Below, in pieces: positions 58,759 through 64,000 of a stretch of 64,000 bases of DNA. The position numbers were made by a program, and so were the translations under genes. Each line of letters opens with the position of its first letter. The first letter of the stretch is position 1. The notes beneath the pieces are model-generated. The model made no database searches and was not told the origin of the DNA. It saw nothing but the letters and a program-made list of their open reading frames with translations. Source of the stretch: Burkholderia arboris (GTDB taxonomy: Bacteria; Pseudomonadota; Gammaproteobacteria; Burkholderiales; Burkholderiaceae); contig NZ_CABVPX010000005.1 in assembly GCF_902499125.1 (NCBI RefSeq), positions 124,001 to 188,000 on the forward strand. The letters are read 5' to 3'.

Positions 58759-59715
58759 TTACTTCCCCAGCCGCTGCGCGAGCGAATAGCGCTGCATGCA
58801 GCGTTCCATCGCGTCGAGAAACGCATGCTCGGCCGCATTCATCTTGCGGTCGCGGTGCCACAGCAGGAACACGTCGACATCGACGAGCCCGTCGTCGGGC
58901 GGCAGCCGCCACAGCCGCTGCTGCGCGATGTCGTCGCGCACGATGTGCTCGGGCAGGCAGCCGATCCCGTAGCCCGCGAAGATCAATCGCCGCACTTCCT
59001 CGAGGCTCGGCGACGACGCGACGATGCGCCCCGTGAAACCCTTCTGATCGCGAAACACGGTGAGCGGCGACAGGCTGTCGCCGATCTGGTCGCTCGTGAA
59101 CGACACGAAATTCTCCGCGAGCAGATCGTCCATCCGCAGTTGCGTCTGCCCGAACAGCCGGTGATGGCGGCCGCAGTAGATCGCATAGCGCTGGCGCAGG
59201 AAACAGCGCATCTCCAGTTTGTCGTGCGGCGTACGGCAGAGGCCGAGCCCGGCCGTGGCCGTCTTCTGCAGCAGCGACGACAGGATGTCCGACGAGCGCA
59301 TCACTTCGATCTGCAGGTCGATGCGCGGATACGCGCGGTGGAATTCCGCGAGGAATTCGTCGTAGACGGGCGATTCGATGCGGCTCACCGTCAGCAGCCG
59401 GATCGACCCGGTCAGGTCGGCCGTACTGTCGTCGATTTCCGTTTCGAGGCGCGAGATGCCGCCGTAGATGTCGCTCGCGATCCGGTACACGGCTTCGCCG
59501 GCCGGCGTCGGCGCGAAGTGCGCGCCGCGCCGCTCGATCAGCCGGCGTTCGAGCGTCTCCTCGAGCCGCCGCAGCGCCTGACTCACGGCCGGCTGCGTCA
59601 CGTGCAGGCGCGCGGCCGCACGGCTCACGCTGCGCTCCTGCATGATCACCAGGTAAGTGCGCAACAGGTTCCAGTCGAGTCGGTCGTTCAGGAACGGGGC
59701 GAGGTCGGGGCGCAT
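58759..59715 (-). CDS. LysR-family transcriptional regulator (MHS/amidohydrolase unit)
   Basis: This 318-aa regulator has an HTH near residues 20-55 (SVSRAAARLHVTQPAVSQALRRLE) and a C-terminal effector domain. It is divergent from the transporter at 59905. The 189-bp gap contains an imperfect inverted repeat with the LysR-like ATTAG/CTAAT ends. Confidence 0.93.
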   Translation of the reverse strand: MRPDLAPFLNDRLDWNLLRTYLVIMQERSVSRAAARLHVTQPAVSQALRRLEETLERRLIERRGAHFAPTPAGEAVYRIASDIYGGISRLETEIDDSTADLTGSIRLLTVSRIESPVYDEFLAEFHRAYPRIDLQIEVMRSSDILSSLLQKTATAGLGLCRTPHDKLEMRCFLRQRYAIYCGRHHRLFGQTQLRMDDLLAENFVSFTSDQIGDSLSPLTVFRDQKGFTGRIVASSPSLEEVRRLIFAGYGIGCLPEHIVRDDIAQQRLWRLPPDDGLVDVDVFLLWHRDRKMNAAEHAFLDAMERCMQRYSLAQRLGK

Positions 59716-59745
59716 CGGGTCTCCGGGCGAGGCGTCAGGGTAGTC

Positions 59746-59791
59746 ATTAGCTGAATTTATACGGCGAATAATAACTTGAAATTTGACTAAT
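59746..59791. promoter_or_regulatory. Candidate LysR-type operator
   Basis: ATTAGCTGAATTT (59746-59758) and AAATTTGACTAAT (59779-59791) are inverted repeats with 3 mismatches in 13 bp, placed 31-76 bp upstream of the LysR start and within the divergent promoter. Confidence 0.6.
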
Positions 59792-59904
59792 GATTTGCGG
59801 TCGCCGATAAAGGAGGGGTGCCGCAGCGTGCGGCGCGAGGCCGCGACAGACGGCCGTCACACGATATTGCGCGTCGCCCGCAGCGGCGCGCGTCAGGAGC
59901 CCGC

Positions 59905-61215
59905 ATGACCCAGTCCCTTCCTTCCGCCCGCCAGCCGGGACGCGCCGCGACGGCCGCGTTCATCGGCACGATGATCGAGTGGTACGACTTCTACATCTAC
60001 GCGACCGCCGCCGCGCTCGTGTTCGGCGAACTCTATTTCCCGTCGCATGACCGCTTCGTCAGCACGATGGCGTCGTTCGCGACGTTCGCGGTCGGCTTCT
60101 TCGCGCGGCCGCTCGGCGGCGTGATCTTCGGTCACCTCGGCGACCGCATCGGCCGCAAGAAGGCGCTGATGACGACGCTGATGATGATGGGCGTCGCGAC
60201 CGTGTGCGTCGGGCTGCTGCCCGATTATTCGAAGGTCGGCATGCTCGCGCCGGTGCTGCTCGTCGCGCTGCGCGTCGTGCAGGGGATCGCGGTCGGCGGC
60301 GAATGGGGCGGCGCGGTGCTGATGGCGGGCGAGCATGCGCCGCAGGGGCGCCGCACGTTCTTCGCGTCGTTCGCGCAGCTCGGCAGCCCGGCCGGGCTGA
60401 TCCTGTCGCTGATCGCGTTTCGCGCGGTCACGTCGATGGACAAGGCCGACTTCCTCGCGTGGGGCTGGCGCCTGCCGTTTCTCGCGAGTTCGGTCCTGCT
60501 CGTGGTCGGCATCCTGATCCGGCTCGGCGTGAACGAATCGCCGGAATTCGCGCGGGTGAAGGCAACCAACCGCACGGTGAAGCTGCCGGTCGCGGAAGTG
60601 TTCCGTTCCGCGTCGGGGCTCGTGTTGCTCTGCATCGGCGCGAACACGATCGGCATCGCGGGCGTCTATTTCACCAACACGTTCATGATCGCGTACACGA
60701 CGCAGTACGTCGGCGTCTCGCGCTCGCTGATCCTCGACAGCCTGTTCGCAGTCGCAATCATCCAGTTCATCGCGCAACCGATCGCCGCATGGACCGCCGA
60801 GCGGATCGGCGGCGCGCGCTTCCTGAAGATTGCGGCGCTGCTCGCGATGCTGTCGCCGTATCCGATGTTCATGCTCGTGCAGGGCGGCACGTCCGCGTCG
60901 CTGATTGCAGGCATCGCGCTCGCCGTCGTCTGCATGGCGGGCTTCTATTCGGTGATCGCGGGCTTCGTCAGCGACGTATTCCCCGCACACGTGCGCTATT
61001 CGGCGATCTCGCTTGCGTATCAGATCTGCGGCGCGATCGCAGGCGGCCTGACGCCGCTCGTCGGCACGTGGCTCGCGCATCGCTTCGCCGGCCAATGGTG
61101 GCCGCTCGCGGTGTTCTACACGTGTCTCGCCGGCGTTTCGCTGCTTTGCATCGTCGCGCTCGACGCGCGCCGGGCGGCGCAACCGGCCGCCGCCGAAGCG
61201 CTCGGCTCGCACTGA
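59905..61215 (+). CDS. MFS transporter, metabolite:H+ symporter (MHS) family
   Basis: This 436-aa protein has twelve spans and the MHS signature IGTMIEWYDFYIYATAAALV near residue 20, as well as GHLGDRIGRKKAL in loop 2-3. MHS proteins import organic acids such as citrate, 2-oxoglutarate, shikimate and betaines. CAGGAG lies 7 bases before the ATG. It is first of three plus-strand genes that probably form one operon with the amidohydrolase and deacetylase-like genes. Confidence 0.93.
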   Translation: MTQSLPSARQPGRAATAAFIGTMIEWYDFYIYATAAALVFGELYFPSHDRFVSTMASFATFAVGFFARPLGGVIFGHLGDRIGRKKALMTTLMMMGVATVCVGLLPDYSKVGMLAPVLLVALRVVQGIAVGGEWGGAVLMAGEHAPQGRRTFFASFAQLGSPAGLILSLIAFRAVTSMDKADFLAWGWRLPFLASSVLLVVGILIRLGVNESPEFARVKATNRTVKLPVAEVFRSASGLVLLCIGANTIGIAGVYFTNTFMIAYTTQYVGVSRSLILDSLFAVAIIQFIAQPIAAWTAERIGGARFLKIAALLAMLSPYPMFMLVQGGTSASLIAGIALAVVCMAGFYSVIAGFVSDVFPAHVRYSAISLAYQICGAIAGGLTPLVGTWLAHRFAGQWWPLAVFYTCLAGVSLLCIVALDARRAAQPAAAEALGSH

Positions 61216-61246
61216 ACTTCAACGAACGAATTCATCCGGAGTGCAC

Positions 61247-62518
61247 ATGAAAGACCTGCTGGAAATCGACGGCGCCCGTTTGTGGCAGAGCCTGGCCGAC
61301 ATGGCGCGCGTCGGCGCGACGCCGCGCGGCGGCGTGCGGCGCCTCGCGCTTACCGATGACGACCGGCGTGGGCGCGACCTGTTCGCGCAATGGTGCCGCG
61401 ACGCGGGAATGACGGTGAGCGTCGATGCCGTCGGCAACCTGTTCGCGCGGCGCGACGGCGCCGATGCGCAAGCGGCGCCCGTGTTGATCGGCAGCCATCT
61501 CGACACGCAACCCGAAGGCGGCCGCTTCGATGGCGTCTACGGCGTGCTCGCCGCGCTCGAACTCGTGCGCACGCTGAATGATGCAGGAATCGCGACCGGC
61601 AAGCCGCTCGAGATCGTGTCCTGGACCAACGAGGAGGGTGCGCGTTTTGCGCCGGCGATGCTCGGTTCGGCCGTGTCCACGGGCGCGTTGCCGCTCGACG
61701 AGGCCCTCGCGACGCAGGACGCCGACGGCGTCGCGCTCGGCGCGGCACTCGACGCGTGCGGCTATCGCGGTACGCGCGCAACGGGCGGCGCGGTCGACGC
61801 GTATTTCGAAGCGCATATCGAACAGGGGCCCGTGCTCGAAGCGAACGGTACGACGATCGGCATCGTCACGGGCGGGCAAGCGATCCGCTGGCTCGACGTG
61901 ACGGTGACGGGCGTGGCCGCGCATGCGGGGACGACGCCGATGCCGTATCGCAAGGACGCATGCTTCGCGAGCGCGCAGATCGCGCTCGAACTCGAACGGA
62001 TCGTCGCCGGCTATGCGCCGCGCGGGCTCGCGACGATCGGGCAGGTCGGGATCCGCAACGCGTCGCGCAACACGATTGCCGGCGACCTGACGTTCACGGT
62101 CGACCTGCGTCATCACGACGATGCCGAAGTCGACGCGATGGAGCGCGACCTGCGCGATGCGTGCACACGCATCGCCGCCGCGCGCGGCGTGCGGGTCGCG
62201 ATCGATACCTGCTGGCGCAGCCCGGCGACACCGTTCGACCGTGACTGTGTCGAACTGGTTGCGCAGGCAACCGAAGCGTTCGGCTACACGAACGAGCGGA
62301 TCGTCAGCGGCGCCGGCCACGATGCAATCCTGCTCGCGCGCCGCGTCCCGACCGCGATGGTGTTCATCCCGTGCGTCGACGGCCTGTCGCACAACGAGGC
62401 CGAGGACGCGCTGCCCGACGACGTGACGCGCGGCACGAACGTGCTGCTCCATGCGGTGCTGGCGCGCGCAGGCATCGCAGCGCGCGTCGAAGCGGCGGCC
62501 ACCGCGCACGATGCATGA
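61247..62518 (+). CDS. M20-family amidohydrolase (N-carbamoylase/allantoate amidohydrolase type)
   Basis: This 423-aa enzyme has the M20 metal site: GSHLDTQPEGGRFDG (His and Asp near residues 85-95), SWTNEEGARF (Glu pair) and a late LSHNEAEDA, plus a lid domain from about residue 215 to 330. The subtype also contains EAHIEQGPVLE, characteristic of allantoate amidohydrolase and beta-ureidopropionase/N-carbamoyl-amino-acid hydrolases. ATG at 61247 follows CCGGAG by 6 bases. It likely hydrolyses the compound brought in by the MHS transporter. Confidence 0.9.
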   Translation: MKDLLEIDGARLWQSLADMARVGATPRGGVRRLALTDDDRRGRDLFAQWCRDAGMTVSVDAVGNLFARRDGADAQAAPVLIGSHLDTQPEGGRFDGVYGVLAALELVRTLNDAGIATGKPLEIVSWTNEEGARFAPAMLGSAVSTGALPLDEALATQDADGVALGAALDACGYRGTRATGGAVDAYFEAHIEQGPVLEANGTTIGIVTGGQAIRWLDVTVTGVAAHAGTTPMPYRKDACFASAQIALELERIVAGYAPRGLATIGQVGIRNASRNTIAGDLTFTVDLRHHDDAEVDAMERDLRDACTRIAAARGVRVAIDTCWRSPATPFDRDCVELVAQATEAFGYTNERIVSGAGHDAILLARRVPTAMVFIPCVDGLSHNEAEDALPDDVTRGTNVLLHAVLARAGIAARVEAAATAHDA

Positions 62519-62543
62519 CGCGGCGAATCGACGAGGACGAACG

Positions 62544-63566
62544 ATGAAAACCTATTTCCATCCCGAACAACTGCTGCACCATCCGCGCAGCTACCTGTCG
62601 CGCGGCCAGATGCGCGAGCCGCAGGAAGTGCCCGAACGCGCGGCGCGGCTCGTCGCGGCGGTGCGTGCGCTCGACTTCGACGTGCGCGAGCCGGCCGACC
62701 GCGGCACCGCGCCGATCGCGGCCGTGCACGACATGAACTACCTGCGCTTTCTCGAAGAGGCGCACCGCGACTGGAAGCAGATGCCCGACGACTGGGGCGA
62801 CGAAGTGATGTCGAACGTATTCGTGCGCGACCCGAACCCGCTGCGCGGCGTGCTCGCGAAAGCCGCGCGCTACCTCGCCGACGGCAGTTGCCCGGTCGGT
62901 GCGAACACGTGGCGCGCTGCGTACTGGTCCGCGCAGGACGCGCTCGCGGCCGCAGCGGACGTCAACGACGGCGCACGCGAGGCCTACGCGCTGTGCCGGC
63001 CGCCCGGTCATCACGCGCGCCGCGATGCGGCCGGCGGCTTCTGCTACCTGAACAATGCGGCGATCGCCGCGCAGTCGCTGCTGGGCCGCCATCGCCGCGT
63101 GGCGGTCCTCGACACCGACATGCACCACGGGCAGGGCGTGCAGGAGATCTTCTACGGCCGCGACGATGTGCTGTACGTATCGATCCACGGCGATCCGACC
63201 AACTTCTACCCGGTCGTCGCGGGCTATGAGGAAGAGACGGGGGCGGGCGCCGGCGACGGGTTCAACCTCAACCTGCCGATGCCGCACGGTTCGCCGGAAT
63301 CGGCATTCTTCGCGCGGCTCGACGACGCGTTGCGCGCGCTCGCGCGGTTCCAGCCCGATGCGCTCGTGCTCGCGCTCGGCTTCGACATCTACAAGGACGA
63401 TCCGCAATCGCAGGTTGCCGTCACGACCGACGGGTTCGGGCGGCTCGGCGGTGCGATCGGCGGGCTCGGGTTGCCGACGGTGATCGTGCAGGAGGGCGGC
63501 TATCACCTCGACAGCCTCGATGCGAACGCACGTGCGTTCTTCGGCGGGTTCGCCGCCGCACGCTGA
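62544..63566 (+). CDS. Histone deacetylase-like amidohydrolase (acetylpolyamine amidohydrolase type)
   Basis: This 340-aa protein has the deacetylase zinc site: RPPGHHARRD, LDTDMHHGQG (Asp and His ligands), and a late LGFDIYKDDP with the third Asp. Such bacterial proteins remove acetyl groups from acetylpolyamines (AphA) or other N-acyl compounds. It lies 25 bp after the M20 gene. The unit transporter, M20 hydrolase and deacylase suggests breakdown of an acylated nitrogen compound. Confidence 0.9.
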   Translation: MKTYFHPEQLLHHPRSYLSRGQMREPQEVPERAARLVAAVRALDFDVREPADRGTAPIAAVHDMNYLRFLEEAHRDWKQMPDDWGDEVMSNVFVRDPNPLRGVLAKAARYLADGSCPVGANTWRAAYWSAQDALAAAADVNDGAREAYALCRPPGHHARRDAAGGFCYLNNAAIAAQSLLGRHRRVAVLDTDMHHGQGVQEIFYGRDDVLYVSIHGDPTNFYPVVAGYEEETGAGAGDGFNLNLPMPHGSPESAFFARLDDALRALARFQPDALVLALGFDIYKDDPQSQVAVTTDGFGRLGGAIGGLGLPTVIVQEGGYHLDSLDANARAFFGGFAAAR

Positions 63567-63670
63567 CCGTTTCAGCGGGGCCGGATCGCGTGCGCGCGGC
63601 TTCAAGTTTTCCGTGCGTACGCCGATAATTCGCGCATATGCTGAATGGATGCACGAAGGAGGGCCGCACG

Positions 63671-63958
63671 ATGACAGCCGGCCAAATCAGACGCGGTGCG
63701 CTCGCGCTCGCGGTGCTGGCCACAGGGTCGCTCGCGCACGCAGCGGAACCGTCGATTCCGCTGCGCGTCAGTCTCATCATTCCGGAAATCTGCACGATCG
63801 GTTCGGGCGCGCGGGGGGCCGCCGACGCCGACATGCCGAGCGTCAGCTGTGTGCACGGCACGCCGTTCGTGCTGAGCCACGCACCGCTGCCCGACCTGCG
63901 ATCGGCGCCGCGCAGCGTCGGCGCGGGCGTGCCGCCCGCATGGACCGTCACGTTCTGA
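63671..63958 (+). CDS. Short secreted protein resembling spore-coat-U/fimbrial domains
   Basis: This 95-aa precursor starts at the ATG at 63671 after a GGAGGG site 10 bases upstream. A signal peptide (ALALAVLATGSLAHAA) is followed by IPLRVSLIIPEICTIG, which resembles the N-terminal strand of coat-U (SCPU) domains with their Cys, and the protein ends WTVTF like the last SCPU strand. Typical members have 140-170 aa, so the middle is shortened. A second Cys (VSCVHG) could form the disulfide. The function is unknown; a link to chaperone-usher assembly is inference. Confidence 0.6.
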   Translation: MTAGQIRRGALALAVLATGSLAHAAEPSIPLRVSLIIPEICTIGSGARGAADADMPSVSCVHGTPFVLSHAPLPDLRSAPRSVGAGVPPAWTVTF

Positions 63959-63974
63959 CCTCCCGCCATTCCCG

Positions 63975-64000
63975 CTAGAAGCTGATCGTCGCGGTGATCT
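63975..64000 (-). CDS. C-terminal end of a minus-strand gene running out of the window
   Basis: Reading the last bases on the minus strand gives ITATISF followed by TAG at 63975-63977. The beta-strand-like end resembles fimbrial or coat-U proteins, matching the short gene next to it. Only eight codons are visible. Confidence 0.35.

Overview
The window is high-GC, densely coded DNA with codon use, gene content and spacing typical of Burkholderia sensu lato (Betaproteobacteria), most likely the B. cepacia complex; this is judged from protein recognition only, and no database search was run. It opens inside recB and closes just inside a minus-strand gene that runs out of the window.

Layout. 1-6.1 kb: recB (5' end missing), recD and arfB, overlapping by 4 bp at each junction. 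6.2-9.7 kb: an EAL-domain protein, a DMT exporter and two small lipoproteins, all on the minus strand. 9.9-12.1 kb: thiC with its TPP riboswitch. 12.4-14.2 kb: a MxKDx-repeat periplasmic protein, a cytochrome b561-like protein and a molybdopterin oxidoreductase. 14.2-14.8 kb: a higBA-type toxin-antitoxin pair. 15.4-17.8 kb: two transporters. 17.9-23.9 kb: a minus-strand unit made of a LacI regulator, a substrate-binding protein, two permeases, an ABC ATPase and a GpdQ-like phosphodiesterase, with a 23-copy heptanucleotide repeat abutting the last stop codon. 24.2-24.5 kb: a tRNA-Leu(UAA) gene split by a 248-nt group I intron inside the anticodon.

25.0-39.5 kb is the most unusual part. It holds two paralogous S12 (beta-lactamase-fold) peptidases, an M81 (microcystinase/MlrC-like) metallopeptidase, an Ala/Glu-type dipeptide epimerase, an MFS transporter, a TonB-dependent receptor, a dedicated tonB-exbB-exbD-exbD set, and a histidine kinase and response regulator encoded 8.5 kb apart. 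Three promoter regions in it carry related inverted-repeat elements. I read it as a self-contained system that senses, imports and degrades a peptide containing D-amino acids, with MlrB-, MlrC- and MlrD-like roles but no MlrA in view. The substrate is not known.

39.5-47.7 kb: a LysR regulator and a zinc alcohol dehydrogenase, then the branched-chain 2-oxoacid dehydrogenase operon (bkdA1-bkdA2-bkdB-lpdV), a frameshifted AraC-type pseudogene and a bidirectional terminator. 47.7-51.8 kb: a trimeric autotransporter adhesin with an AT-rich upstream region. 51.8-64 kb: accessory metabolism with a nitrogen theme: agmatinase-family ureohydrolase, GNAT acetyltransferase, SRAP protein, NCS1 nucleobase transporter, porin, and a LysR-controlled unit of MHS transporter, M20 amidohydrolase and acetylpolyamine-amidohydrolase-like protein, followed by a very short coat-U-like secreted protein.
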